DNA of 64,000 nt from Anas platyrhynchos (lineage: Eukaryota > Chordata > Aves > Anseriformes > Anatidae), in contig NC_092590.1 in NCBI RefSeq assembly GCF_047663525.1, positions 10,808,001-10,872,000 on the forward strand. The letters run 5' to 3'. Positions 14,561-54,419 of this stretch are shown here, piece after piece (the first letter of the stretch is position 1; every line of letters starts with the position of its first letter). The position numbers were made by a program, and so were the translations under genes. Below the pieces are notes generated by a model that was given only the letters and a program-made list of their open reading frames with translations, was not told where the DNA came from and searched no databases.

Positions 14561-14568
14561 TATAAAAG
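14561..14568 (+). promoter_or_regulatory. TATA box of MEVDPP gene copy 3
   Basis: Reads TATAAAAG, with the CRE-like TGATGTCAC at 14518-14526. Position and flanks are the same as in copies 1 and 2. Confidence 0.6.
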
Positions 14569-14616
14569 CCCCTGCGCCTGGCCCCCCCCTCGCTGATCCC
14601 CCAGGATCTCTAGAGA

Positions 14617-15355
14617 ATGCCAGGCATGGCTGCGATTAAGAGAACCTGGGGCGACAGCTGCCCACCTCTGCGTGGGACCAAAGCGCCTTGGGCTATGGAG
14701 CCTGCGAAGAAGTGGCGGCGGAGGAGCGCCAGTGGAGACGGAGCGGCCGCGGCGGATGGTGTGGAGCCCATGGAGGTGGATCCACCCGTGGAGGAGGAAG
14801 AGCCGATGGAGGTGGATCCACCTCCATCCCATCTGGTGTGGCACAACACCATCGTGCCAGGGCTCCCACCAGCGAGAAAACAACACCGTCATCGCAGAAC
14901 CGCCCGGACCGCTCCGTACTCCCGGCACTGCCTCCGCCGCCACGTGTAGGGGGGAGAGGCCATCCCGTTACCATCATGCCGGATTGCCTGCACATGGCCT
15001 CTCCTCCCTTCCCTCCCCCTCCTTTCCTTCCCCTTCCGCTTCCCCTTCCCCTTCCCCCCCTTTCCTGCAGAAGTGTCATCTCTTCTGCACGGAGCCCCAA
15101 GCACTGGGCAAGAGCGCACTCGGCTTCCTCTGGGCTGCTGCAGCGGGCGACAGGAGAAGCCCTGCGAAGGCCACGCTGGGCGTGGGGTGTCTCGGAGAAG
15201 GCTGCCAAGAGCTGCTTGAAGACGAAGCCTGGCCCTGCATGGCGGTGCACAGAGAGCAGCAGCAGAGCCCTGGAAACGGGCACGCAGACAGCTGTTCCTC
15301 TGCAGAAGCAGAAGTCTTCAGGCCTGCCACGAAGAAGCGCGGGAGTGCAGCGTGA
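14617..15355 (+). CDS. Unrecognised two-exon MEVDPP-family gene, copy 3
   Basis: This is the copy on the ADH5 side. ATGs lie at 14617 and 14626 (the conserved one). Exon 1 ends at 14943 before GTGTAG, the intron is 14944-15070 (127 bases, CTGCAG acceptor), and exon 2 is 15071-15355. Phase-0 splicing gives 200 residues ending in EVFRPATKKRGSAA, with an acidic stretch and then a basic tail. Copies 1 and 2 lack one base near the middle of exon 2, so in this model they switch frame and end differently. Exon 1 keeps KKWRRRS and the doubled MEVDPP. AATAAA lies at 15423-15428 and 15454-15459. Upstream homology with copy 1 extends to about 14350, farther than with copy 2. No function can be assigned. 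Confidence 0.5.
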
Positions 15356-15924
15356 AGTCCCTTCAAGGTGCTTGGGTACCAGCTCTTCCCAGGATGGGGC
15401 AACAGACTGATAGAATAATCATAATAAATACATAAATGCGTTGCAACAACAACAATAAAGAACAACCAGTAAGCAACCACTTTCCTCTCGGATTTGGTGT
15501 CATTTTTGTGGCTCTGCCTGAACTCCGGGATCCCCTTCTGGTCTCCCCCAGACAGGAAAGATCCTGATGGGTGTGGAGTGGGCACAGCCCAGGGCACACG
15601 AGGGAGTGAGGGGCCGGGGCACAAGGCATATAAGGGCAGGCTGAGGGATCTCCTTGGGTCAGCACGAAGGAGAGAAGGCTCAGGGGTGGACCTGATAGCT
15701 GCCTGCAGCTGCCTGCAGGGAGGGAGTAGAGAAGATGAATCCTGCATCTTCTCTGAGGGGCTCTGTGGCAGAAAGGTGAGCAGCACCAGGCCCATACTTG
15801 CAGGTGGTGACAGCCCAGGCAGCAAAAAGGAACCGATTGTCCCCACAAGAGCGTTCAGACAGAACTGGTGACCAGAACGGCTACAGAGTGTCTGTCCTGG
15901 TGGGCAGCTTACCTTGACTGCACA

Positions 15925-15990
15925 ATGCTTCCACTAGACCAGAGTTCCCAAAGCCCTTTCCAAACTGGCCTGAAACACTTCCAGGATGAG
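15925..15990 (-). mobile_element. CR1 LINE 3'-end fragment
   Basis: Reads CACTAGACCAGAGTTCCCAA and then AACTGGCCTGAAACACTTCC, typical of a CR1 3' end on the minus strand. It sits at the distal edge of MEVDPP unit 3, as the CR1 tails do for units 1 and 2. Confidence 0.7.
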
Positions 15991-16545
15991 GCATCCTCTA
16001 GAGGAGGGTGAAGATTTGTGCTCCTTCTCCAATCACTTTGTCAATGCCCCCTTCCCTAGAGAGGAATCCTAGCTGCCTGGTTTCCCTGCCCTCTAATACC
16101 AGGCTATTGGCTCCACTGTCCCATCACCGGAGCAGCGAGGTGACAAGGTGCTCACCTGGACGATGACTGAAATCTTTTTGCATATCTTGTATCTCATCCT
16201 GGGATAGGCTTTGGGTAGCTATTGATGCCTGTATGATATCTTCCTCTTTGTCTTCCTGTTCCTCTGATGTCCCAGTCACTTTGCAGTAGCCTGCCTGGAC
16301 TTCTTCTTCCTCCCCAGTCTCAGTAGGAGTTCCTCCGCTTTCTAATAGACCTGACTTTTTCATCCATTGTTTCATCTTGGATACAAGGCAACTGACACTG
16401 GCACAGTTTGGTTCCCCGTCCCAGCTTTGGGGCCTCTCACAGGGACTGGAATGGCTGCAGGGCCCATTGTAGGGGTTGGAACGGCTGCAGGGCCTGTCAC
16501 AGGCGTTGAACTGCTGTTTCTGAGGTTTGCAAAGGCAGAACCTGT
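15991..16545 (-). mobile_element. Endogenous retrovirus gag-like fossil
   Basis: The minus strand contains motifs seen in gag-like proteins of avian endogenous retroviruses (LSQDEIQDMQKDFS, PGEHLVT, then a Glu/Gly-rich stretch). It is a broken fragment with at least one disruption and no pol, env or LTR attached. It is flanked by CR1 pieces on both sides. The family resembles bird ERVs of the beta or alpha group, and the assignment rests on remembered motifs only. Confidence 0.6.
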
Positions 16546-16985
16546 CTATTTCATTGGATCCAGCAAGGGGAAGTGCTAAGTCCTGCACCTGGGCAGGAGC
16601 AACCCCAGGCACCAGGACATGCTGGGAGTTGTCCATCTACAAAGCAGCTTTTTAGGAAAAGACTTTGTGATCCCGGTGGACACCATAGCTAAGCTGACAG
16701 CATGTGCCATTGCAGCAAAGGCAGCTAATGGTATCCAGGGCTGTGTTAGACAAAGTGTTGCCAAAGGGCTGAAGGAGGTGATCGTTCCCCTCTATTCAGC
16801 ACTGTTGAGGCCACAGCTGCAGTGCCATATCCAGTTCTGGTCTGCGCGGTAGAGGAGTGATGTGGAGCTGCTGGAGAGAGTTCAGCAGTGGGCCACAAGG
16901 ATGACTGAGGGACTGGAGCATCTCTCCTGTGAGGAAAGGCTGAGAGAGCTGGGGCTGTCCAGCCTGGAGAAAAAAAAAGGCTCAG
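16546..16985 (+). mobile_element. CR1 LINE fragment (3' half of RT)
   Basis: Reads CTAAGTCCTGCACCTGGGC (the CR1 LHLGRG region), then [14 protein letters not shown] and the ERLRELGLSSLE-type region. Frames are broken, so this is an older copy. It joins the gag-like fossil at about 16545. Confidence 0.85.
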
Positions 16986-17019
16986 GGAGGATCTGCCCAA
17001 AGGGCACTCACTGATATAT

Positions 17020-17530
17020 TCGAGAACTCAGGCCTGTCCGTCTGAGCTCGGTGCCAAGGAAGCTCATGGAGCTTGTTATCTCAAGTGCCATCTCACAGCA
17101 CTTGGAGGACAACCAGGCGATCAGGCCCAGTCATCATGGCTTTATAAAAGGCAGGTCCTGCTTCACAGCCTGGTCTCCTTCTACAACAAGGTGATGCGCT
17201 CAGTGGATGGGGAAAAGGCTGTGGCCTACCTAGACTTCATTAAGGCTTTTGACACCATTTCCCTCAGCATTCTCCTGAAGAAGCTGGCAGCTCAAGGCCT
17301 GGGCAGCTGTATGCTTTCTTGGATTAAAAACTGGCTGTGTGGCCAGGCCTAAGGAGCTGTGGTGAATGGAGTTAAATCCAGCTGGAGGCCGGTCACTACC
17401 AGTGTCCCCCACAGCTCAGTGTTGGGGCCAATTCTCTTCAATATCTTTATCAACCATCTCAGCGAGGGGATCAAGGGCACCCTCAGTAAGTTTCCAGAGT
17501 GCTATTCTGCAAGTTAGGCCTGAGTGTTGA
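17020..17530 (+). mobile_element. CR1 LINE fragment (5' half of RT)
   Basis: It encodes the upstream RT part (LDFIKAFDTIS, then NWLCGQA, then [19 protein letters not shown]). It lies after the 3' half in the same orientation, so the two pieces are either separate insertions or one rearranged copy. Confidence 0.85.
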
Positions 17531-18816
17531 TCAGTTTGAGGTAGGAGGGCTCTGCAGAGGGATCTGGGTAGGCTGGGCCGATAGGCATCATACACCTAAT
17601 GCTTTTTGACCTCTTTTGTGCAACTCTTATCCCAGTCAACAGCCCTTTGAGCTTCTGGAACCCCCCTCAGTAGGGTCAACAATTTCACAGCACATCATGA
17701 ACACACAAATGAGTTATTAAAGGTTAACAAATCCCATCTTGCTGCCAGTTTGCAGTCATGTTTGCACACAGAACTCACTTTGCCCTGCTGTAAAAGTCAC
17801 CTTTAATTCTCTTAATTGCTTTTTAAGTACAAAACATTAAGGCTACAGGTAATTAGATGACACCACAAGAACTCATGATGTTTTAATTGCGCTTCAGCAG
17901 TCCCCTTCCTAGAAAACACAAGTTCCTCCCAAGAAACTTTGACGAAACAAAATTTGATTGCTACAAAATAAGTCTGCCTTGAGTCAATGATAACTTGCAC
18001 TTTACCAGTTATTTTGTACTCTTCACCTGAAAAATTGTTAAGGGCTGCAGAGTACTGGTATTATATCAGTGCCACCTGGCGGTTACCTCCTACCACTTTC
18101 TCTGTGTGCTGCTGATCGACTTTTCCTGGCCAGGCAGGAGGCTCTGGATTTCCACCAGGACCAACATTTGCCTGCAGCAGACGTCCTTGGCTCAGGCTCT
18201 CCACGGGCACTAGCAGAGGACTAACAACGACATTTATATGAATGTATCAGAAGACGCTATCAAGTATGAGCAAGGAATTATCAGCATAACCCTTCCCCTA
18301 TTTTTAATCCTTCTGATTTTTCTTGCATGGTATATGCATCAATATACTAGAATCAACCCATAAAAGAACCATCCTTTGTGGTTTATTTGATTTTTATTTT
18401 TAAATTATTATTTTTAAAATCAAAGAGCTAAAAATATTAACCATGCACATCCCCAAATGACTCATTTTCATTCCTAAAATATTAAAAATCATTCACTATC
18501 CCAGCTTCTTGCATCTCTACTGAAAAAATTTCATGACCATTTTACATATTTTCATATTTAAATACAGTACATTAGCATGGGCCTTTGATTTGAGAAGTTA
18601 TTTTACTTTGGCATGCTTTCCAATCAACTTTTTTTTTTTTTTAAGTATTGGATATGGAGATAATGTTTTAAATTTATATTTGTATTTACAAAAGCAGAAT
18701 TTTATAATTCACCCGGGACTATCCAAAGAAATATCAACCAGCTTTGAGTATTTCACATGAATTTTTTTTTTTATTATTATTTTTTAAATATTTCCACTTT
18801 CCAAGCAGCTATGACT
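17531..18816. other. AT-rich intergenic DNA
   Basis: I see no gene or confident element. There are runs of T near 18630 and 18765 and only short random frames. Confidence 0.5.
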
Positions 18817-19368
18817 TGTGGAAAACAGACTCCACAATCAGTAAGATTGTACAGTAGTCATGTTTATTCAGCGCTGGGCAGCACAGGGGGTTGTCCCACC
18901 AAAGTCGTGGGCACCTGAAGCAGCAACTTGCCATGGTTATATGCAGCAAAGAGTTACATATGCATGAAGTTTCACAATATGTCTATACATATTCATAACC
19001 TGTCCCCGCTTCATATTAAAATTAGTTCCAAGGAGTCAATTCCTTAAACTCCTCCCATCTGCGTTTGTGCAATGTCTCCTGGTGGTGGTCGTTGGGGGTC
19101 GTGGGGATGAAGGTTGATGACTCTTCCTCGTCACCACTGGTTGACCTCTTGTCTCTGTGCAGACTCAGTTGCTCCTTGGCTCTTGTCTATCCACAGGACC
19201 AGTATCTGCCAGTTTCTTAAGAGTGGCTCACACTCTTATTAGGAGACTGACCTTGGTAAGGGGCCCAAGGCTTCTTGCTTTAGTTAATTTGCACAATGCA
19301 CCATAGTTAGCAAAGACACTAAGTAGCATCCTAGTTCAATGCTGTCAGCACTCTATCTCTACTTGACA
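18817..19368 (-). mobile_element. Probable solo LTR of an endogenous retrovirus
   Basis: On the minus strand the sequence runs from TGTCAAGTAG near 19368 to TTTTCCACA at 18817. It has an AATAAA just after GCGCTG near 18866 and a U5-like end, in the style of avian ERVK-type LTRs. No internal retroviral genes adjoin it. I do not see a clear target-site duplication, so the boundaries are approximate and the copy looks old. Confidence 0.5.
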
Positions 19369-19799
19369 AAATTCTCCTAACTCCCTCTCTCAGCTATAGA
19401 TGTATTTTACAGAAATAAATTGTTGCTTTGAAGAACAATAGGAGTTTCTAATTCTTTTGAATGCTACAAAAGTATCTTCCACTACTTCATAGGAGAAGGT
19501 AGGAAAGCCTAAATCAGAATTCATATGGCTGGTTTGGAGAGCAATGCTCCACAAAAAGACTGATTTACTCAGGTAGTCACAGCTGAAATTTCTAGATCTG
19601 TCCTGTTCCACCTGCACACGGGAACTTGCAGAATGAGGGCACACATTACCACAGGTTCAAAATGAAATATATCTATCAAAACTATTAAATCACATTGGTC
19701 TTATTTAGGAAATTATGTTAGTGGGAGAAAAAAGTACCTCTGGGGCAATCTAGCACTGATTCTGTTTGTGGAAATGAACCAGGTGATGTTTCCCTGAGG

Positions 19800-20235
19800 G
19801 CATCCCAGTTTTTCCAGCAGGTAGGTGTGTCGGTCCCCTCCTCTCCACCCACACCTCGCCACTCTGTTCAGCAGTGCGAGGTGGCAGGCAGCAGTTACAG
19901 TGCCACCACCTTCCCTCACCACATGCTCCCAGGTCCATGCCGTCCCCTCGGGTCCTGTCGCTGTCCCCAGAGAGCAGAGCTCAGCGCCTGCCTCTCCGCT
20001 CTCCTCGTGAGGAAGCTTTAGCCTTTATAGACTTCCTTTGGACACTGTCTGACAGTTTTGTGTCTTTCTTATACTGTGGCACCCAAAACTGCTCTCAGTT
20101 CTTGGGGTGAGGCCACACAAGCACAGAGCAGAGCAGGACAATTCCTTCCCTCGACCGGCTGGCAGTGCTGTGCCTGAAGCACCCCAGGGCACGCTGAGGA
20201 CTCATGTTCAACTTGTCATTACGCCATTGAATACT
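19800..20235 (-). mobile_element. CR1 LINE 3' fragment upstream of ADH5
   Basis: The text around 20041-20215 (ACACTGTCTGACAGTTTT, ATACTGTGGCACCCA, then GGGGTGAGGCC) is the minus-strand CR1 RT tail. It ends only about 300 bases before the ADH5 start codon, at the edge of the CpG island. Confidence 0.85.
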
Positions 20236-20549
20236 GTAGTTATTATTTACGCCATCAAAACCCATCAAGCTACCAGTGGCACTTGCTGATTCCTGGTACT
20301 TAGTTGAGGGGGGACGGGACCTCAGCACCCGCCCGCAACACCTCAGGGGCCGGCGCCTGACGGGGACCGCGGGATGGAGACCCCCGCCCTGCCATGGGGT
20401 GGCAGTGAAGGGATGGAGGGAGGCGGTGAGGGAGGCACCCGCCATCTTCCCGCCCCTCCTCAGCCCCCGGCCATTGCTCCAGCGGCCATGCGTGTGCCCG
20501 CCTTGGAGCGGGGCGGGGTCGGGGTCTCCCTCCCCTTCCGTCCGGAGCG

Positions 20550-28222
<7,673 letters not shown>

Positions 28223-28494
28223 AGACAAACGTGGACCTTCCTGCCAGCCAGCCACATGGTAACTCTCCTTTTATAATGGAGTTTCTGATAGAGGGTAGAA
28301 TCAGGTAAATGCAAACTCACTAGGACGAGGAGGATGATACATTTTAGGGTGATCATGATGAATGCTAAATAACTGTTTCTTCTGGAAAAAACAATCAGTA
28401 ACCACTGCGGAGCGTTACACAATTAACACTGATGTTGAAACTTCTATTTCTGTACCTTTTCCTCAAATTCAGTAATGCTTAATTCAATATAGTT

Positions 28495-28500
28495 AATAAA
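28495..28500 (+). terminator. ADH5: ADH5 polyadenylation signal
   Basis: AATAAA, about 270 bases after the stop, the first such hexamer in the 3' UTR. Confidence 0.6.
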
Positions 28501-28519
28501 AGCTCATTTCTAAACAGAG

Positions 28520-30850
28520 TGTTGGAATTACTGACCGTAAAGATGCTGAAGGCTGTGTCGCTGTTTTCTTCTTGAGGCTGTGTATTATTATAATAGAAGA
28601 AGAGTGTTTTTCAGAGTCGTGTGCTGCAACTGCAGTGCGAGAGAGGCAAGAACTGCAATAACCCTCAAGCTTCTGAGGCTGTTCTGCAAAGGATTTACCA
28701 CCCTGCTCTCTCTGGAAGCCACTCAGCAGAGCAGACAGGTTGGATGCATGACCTAAACGTCCAGGTGTACCTCTATTTGCTTGGGCAGTCAAGTCCCTGT
28801 ACTGCCTTATTCGCTATCTGGCTCGTGACACTGGCTGCAGGCAGGGCTGTTCTGGAGATGAGAGCAGAGGAGCACTCCACTGGCTTGCCTTAGTGGCGTC
28901 CCCTCCAAGGCTTCAGTAGCACAGAGAAAGTTTTGTCATTTCCTTAAACTTACTGGCAACTGAGGAAGCCTACAGTCAGCACTGCAAAAACGAAACAAAC
29001 AAACAAAAACAAATCTAACTTGGGATTGTTATCTGTAGTTGGCCAGAAATAGAATCTATCCATTGAAGAAGGGAGTACTACTGTTAGAGCAGCAGTTTCC
29101 TCGTGCAGATCACGGGAAGAACAGTGAAAGGCCTTGACTGAGGAAGGCTTCAGGGTGGGTTGTGGTGTTTTTGTTTTTGGTTTTTTTTTTTGTTATTAGC
29201 GTTACGTGTTTTAATTTGAAATTTCAGGGCTTTTTTTTTTCTTTCTTTCTCCCCTTAACTATACTTTGACCCAACTGGATAGAACGTCTTGGCATCAAAA
29301 CCTGGAAGCAGCAGCACGGCAGGTCCAGAAACAGGGGCGAGAGAAAACAGGCTGCAAACAGAGGCGGAAAAACTACCCCGTTTAAAATACGGTTGCATCC
29401 ATGAAAAGCCAAACATACTCATTAAGGGAGGGATTTCATTTTTAAAGTGAGACTGGTCAAAGCAACTGTTCAGAAAACTCTCAATGCAAACAGTAATCAG
29501 GTTAGTGGTGAGAGGCAATTGTCTTCTAATAATTACCTTGCCCCAAGACACTGCTATACAACTGGGACACTTATATCTTTTCCATTTGTTATTGGAAAGT
29601 TACCCTGAGAGCACTCTAAGAATAGTTGAGGTAGCTTTATTTCTAACTTCGTTTAAGACACAGCAAGCAACAAAATCTAATTCCTGTTGAATGGCTTTAA
29701 AAATTGAATGTTAAGCAACTGGAAGAAATAACAAGTGAATTTCTACCAGGAAAGCAAGCCCTCCCGTGCAGCAGTGAGGTGATTCTCAGTACCTCATAAG
29801 CTCCAGAAATACCAGCTGAGCATCAGAGAATTAGGTTAAAAAAAAAAAAAGGAACCTTACTGTTAATAAGCAATTCCCAGGAGGGCACTCTGTAACTGCA
29901 GGGTTATATCAATACAGTATTAGCTCAGCATCTTAGCAAAACCAACTGGATGCAACAGAACTAAAGTGCATACGCTGTAACAGGTGATCCTCTGGGTTAC
30001 ACATGCTAAATCATGCCCATGCCATTATGCTGTCTGGATTACATTCTTACTCTGGAGAACCTGCAGCTTAGGGTGTTTATGGAGAGCTGGTTCTGTAACA
30101 CCAGGGCAAGAAAACAAAGACATTTAGCAATAGAGGAGTTCAGTTCAAAGACTTAGTTTCTTCCCAGGCTGAGGAATTGATGGCCTAGCTGTTGGGTAGC
30201 AGTTTTCAGACTACTTTGTTCTGCAAAGCTGTTGATTAAATGAAGTGTCTTTGAAGTAATCCCTTTGTAGCTGCTCGGCTAACAGAGGGATTCATTAACA
30301 CAAGTCCTCTTCCTTACACCTCACGCTTGGCGACTGAGGTACTGTATGAAATTGTACTATCTTGCCGCATGCAAGGACTTCAGTGACCAAAAGTTTCCAA
30401 TAAATAACTGCATGTAAAATGCATATACACTCTGCTGTCACGTGAAAACGCAGCAGCACTGAACTAGTACTTGTTCCCTGGCCTCATGCTGTTCCTTTCA
30501 TTCAGCATTACCTAACACATCATCTTTCCTTAAATATTCATGCCAATTTGCAAAAACAGCATGAAGTTTTCACACCATCATGTGTCATTTCAGAATTGGA
30601 GATGATAGTAACGGGAAAACACTTCCCGAGATTGTTTCAGAACAAACTGCACACTTGTGTTTTTTGGTAAGCGTGAACGACTTCTAAAAAGCACCATCAG
30701 AAAGTTAAAATCGTGTTGTTTTTCCTTTTGAAGTAGATAGCAATTCCTGCAAAAATCAAACACAAATCATTTCCCACATCCAGTCAGCACAAGTGCAATA
30801 CATAATGTTCAAGCAAGGCTACAGCTAGATAGGTGAAAAAGGTCTTTTGC
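28520..30850. other. Convergent intergenic region ADH5-METAP1
   Basis: Both genes end toward this stretch. I see no gene in it, only short frames and a few A or T runs. Confidence 0.5.
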
Positions 30851-30856
30851 AATATT

Positions 30857-33180
30857 TTTATTAAATAAGTTCTGTTCTCCAGGCTGATGTGTCACCTCAT
30901 GTTCAAAGAACAAGGCGGAGATGTTCATCAAACTTTCCACTTGTTTAAAAATACTGCAATCATATGAACTCGGTAGAAATTGTGGTTTGAATTCATAGGC
31001 AGAAATGCATAGCATCAGAGGTTACCTGTGTTGAAAACTTGCAGTGTTGGATTTGGTCGTATCGGTGCAACAACAAAGAGGTATTCAGGTTACACATGCA
31101 CAGGTTGAAGACTGGTTTTGAACTGGCTGCATGCATCTATGAGTGGGCTTGCGCTAGTGCAAGCAATCCTGGATATAAGTGAGCACGCTATATCCGGTTT
31201 TGGATCACAAAAATGTAATTTCTGTTAAAAGCAGCTGCAACTTTTTTATTTTATAGACCAAAACTGAAGTCCCCCATCACGCGCACACACACGCACATAG
31301 AAAAGGCAAGACCGCTGTAACCATTCGAGCGAGTGATATGGTAGGCAAACCTCCAGGATAGCCACCGCCTCGGCACGTTACGTTTCGTTCAGCACAGGTA
31401 ATTCCACTCGGAGTACTACAGTCTGTTTTGTTAAAATCTATACACACACACACGCATACGCACACGCACTCTAGATGCATCATTTCAGGTCACTTTACTG
31501 CATAATTAAAAATAATAATAAAGGTAATGAAAACATTGCAATGGAACTCTTACAGCAACAGAGGTCTGAGGCACTCAGGGCAGAGAAGACGGTTTCTGGT
31601 AAATTTGGTATTTGGTAGTGCGCGCGCGAGTCCAGTTCTGTGAAGCACTAACCCCTTTTCCCCACCTAAATTCTGCAGTGCCAAGGGGAGCCGAGGGGAT
31701 CCAGTACCTCACGCTTGGGTCTAATGTGGCAGCAAATCCACCAGACACCTTGGTAAAAGGTGGGTTTTATGCCCGTGATGGTATGATTTTATGTCTGCAT
31801 TGGTTTGACTACTTCTTGCATGACAGTGGTGTACGACTTCTAAGTCTGCAATGGGGTCTGAAAAAAGTTTCATTACGATTCAGAGAAGAAAAGAAAAAGT
31901 AATCCCCTCAGCAAAGATAATGGAAAGGAAGTGGGCAGGGGAAAAGAAATAGTAGAGAGAAGACAGAGGCTTAATCCACCCTTGTTAAGGTGACAGTTCC
32001 CAGCTCACTGTGACCCACCGATAGAGAAGTGCATATTGATTGTGAGATTGCCCACTATAAAGCCTGAGGACAAAGATTTGTTTTCCTATGTCCCCCTAAG
32101 ACTTTTTTAAAACCACAAAACTCTCTCAATTGCTTGACTGGGGGAAAAAGACCTGTTTTAGAACTACCAAAGAAAAAAAAAAAAACAGCATTTAAGGTGT
32201 TTTGTCTTCTCACACTCGGCCTTTTGAGATATATACTCATCTCACTGTAAGTCTTGCAAATCCAGCCCCCCACAGCTACTGTGGATGTACCTTTATAAAA
32301 CGTCCCACAGCTGACCCACGCAGGGATCTCATTTCTCGTGGAATCTTTTTGGTTCTCGTGTCATTCCTTTCCCTAGCCAAGTCTGATACATCAGCTTCAC
32401 CAAGCGTTTGGAGCAGGAGACTGCCTGCAAGCGCTGCTCCGCAGAGAGGTGGCTTGTTCCAGGGAGCTGCATTTAAGACCAAATTTAGTAATTTTCCATG
32501 TAGGAAGCCCATACTACCCATCTCTGGTAAAAGAAGCCCTGCCACTAACACAGCGCGTCACCTACAGTCATAATTACCACGGAGGCCATCAGCAGAGAGA
32601 TGGGAACAGAATTAAAGGTAACGGTCACCTACTCTTGGCAACATGCGTGTCTCTCTCCCCTCACCCACTTCTCAACTGATAAACAAGGCCCAGCCCATTA
32701 GAACAGTATCTGCAGAAGCAGGAACAGGTCTTTGGAACTAGAAATGCTTAAAATCTCAGGTGCCACTCACACCCAGAGAGACGGGGCACACTGAAGTAGT
32801 GAAAAAAAACCTGGATCCCAAAGTCCCAGTGGGAAAGGTTACCCACACTTTTCTAGCTAATACCATGGCGGCAACAGAAGCAACTGCAGGTCTAGTTGGA
32901 AGAAAGGTGCAAAAGAGATAATTGAAGAAAAAAGAAAAATACAGCTTTGAGTGTTGTAGGTAGGAGGAAAGCAGAAAATTCTTTAAATTCTTCTCTGCTT
33001 TACCAGACATTGGGTCAGGTTGTTCAATGTATTCCTCTCTTATCTACAATCAGTGAGAACAAAGTAAATGATGAAATTCCTCTCTATTCTGTACTCTTAA
33101 AAAATGCATAGAACAGAGACAAAAAAAAAAAAAAAAAAGAAAAAAAATGTATCGTTCAGATCCACCTGCTCAGTCTGCTA
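30857..33180 (-). other. METAP1: METAP1 3' UTR (probable)
   Basis: The region from the stop codon down to candidate AATAAA signals (minus strand) at 31245-31250 or 30857-30862. It contains two short CA-type repeats (31280-31297 and 31441-31470) and poly-A runs at 33121 and 32168. The true end cannot be fixed from sequence. Confidence 0.4.
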
Positions 33181-53110
<19,930 letters not shown>

Positions 53111-54356
53111 AGGTGCCCCCCAAATTAACAAAAAATGAAAAATAAGTGTCGGGGTGTGGAGGTGCTGCCCCTCCGTGTCTTGCAGGTGGGCTTGTGGAAC
53201 CGCAGCGACGGGCGACTCAGTGGCAAAACCACCCAGCAAAGCGGTGGCAGAGGTAAGAGCAGAAACCAGGCGCCCACATCCCCACAATTAATTCACAAAG
53301 ATCATTTATGATAAGTGCTGGTGTTGCCATTCCTTACTCATCAGGATCCAAAGATGTTTGTGCTGGACATTTTAATAGCTTGGCTTGAAACCTGCGCTCG
53401 AGTCAACTGCATGTTTCCAGCTCTTCTTCCAAAGGAGGCTCCTGGTCCTTATACCTTGTTTTTCACACCAGTGAGGCTGTATTTTCAATTTGTTTCTTTG
53501 GTCACACCTTATTAAATTTCTTATGACGGCATGGGATTTTAGTCTGTCAGACTCCGTAGCCTATAATAATTCCTTGTGTTCGTAGCCCTCATTCGGAGAG
53601 ACAAAGCTGTCGCATTCACTAGTCAGCAGGGCAGTAACTAAAATTAGAAAAATAGGCTGCAGAGTCGCAGCGGTATTACCAGAAGAATGCCAGTTTTCTT
53701 CCTAGAAAGAGAAAGATTAAAGATAAGTGATCTCTTTATATCACATAAAATCTTTGACTAAAGCACATGTTATTATGTATTAGTCCCATCCATTCTCCCA
53801 TTTACATGAGTTGATCTCAAAAAAGATACCACCTGTGCCTATAGAGCTAATCGTGTTTATGTTCTCTGAATGTCAATGTCAAAACTATTCTCTGTATGTA
53901 CTAAAATATCTCCAACATCAATGCGAGACGCTTTTTACTGGTTTGTATGTCAAGAGGAAGTTGCTTTTTATAATGAACACAGCGAGATGTCTGTTGTGTA
54001 GGAGAATCACTGCAAAAGACTTCAGAGCACATGTTTGCTAGATACAGCCATTAGTGCTGGGATCCCACTCCTTGTTCAAATCTCTATTGTCTTCCCACTA
54101 GCTGGCAGGCACAGCCTGTTATTTCAGTCAAAACTGCAGGATCAGATGCTCTTGTGGTGTAATGAAGCCTGCTTCAACTTCACTGAGTTCAATGAAACGG
54201 CACTGATTTATTTCCTGATCTTGGTACACAAAATATTCCCATTTCCTGGCATCCAGATAACTTCCCAGACAGTGCAAATCAAAATCCAAGCTAGAATTTC
54301 AAGATTTTCTACAATTTTACTGTGTTCTGTTCCCTTTGGTGTTCTGGAACTGTTTT

Positions 54357-54357
<1 letters not shown>

Positions 54358-54419
<62 letters not shown>
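54358..54419 (+). repeat. (TAA)n microsatellite, about 20 units
   Basis: An uninterrupted TAA run, reading as poly-Asn in one frame. Likely length-polymorphic. Confidence 0.97.

Noticed and set aside
31277-31483. Cys/Val-alternating frame
   Set aside because: It is a translation of (CA)n-type microsatellites.
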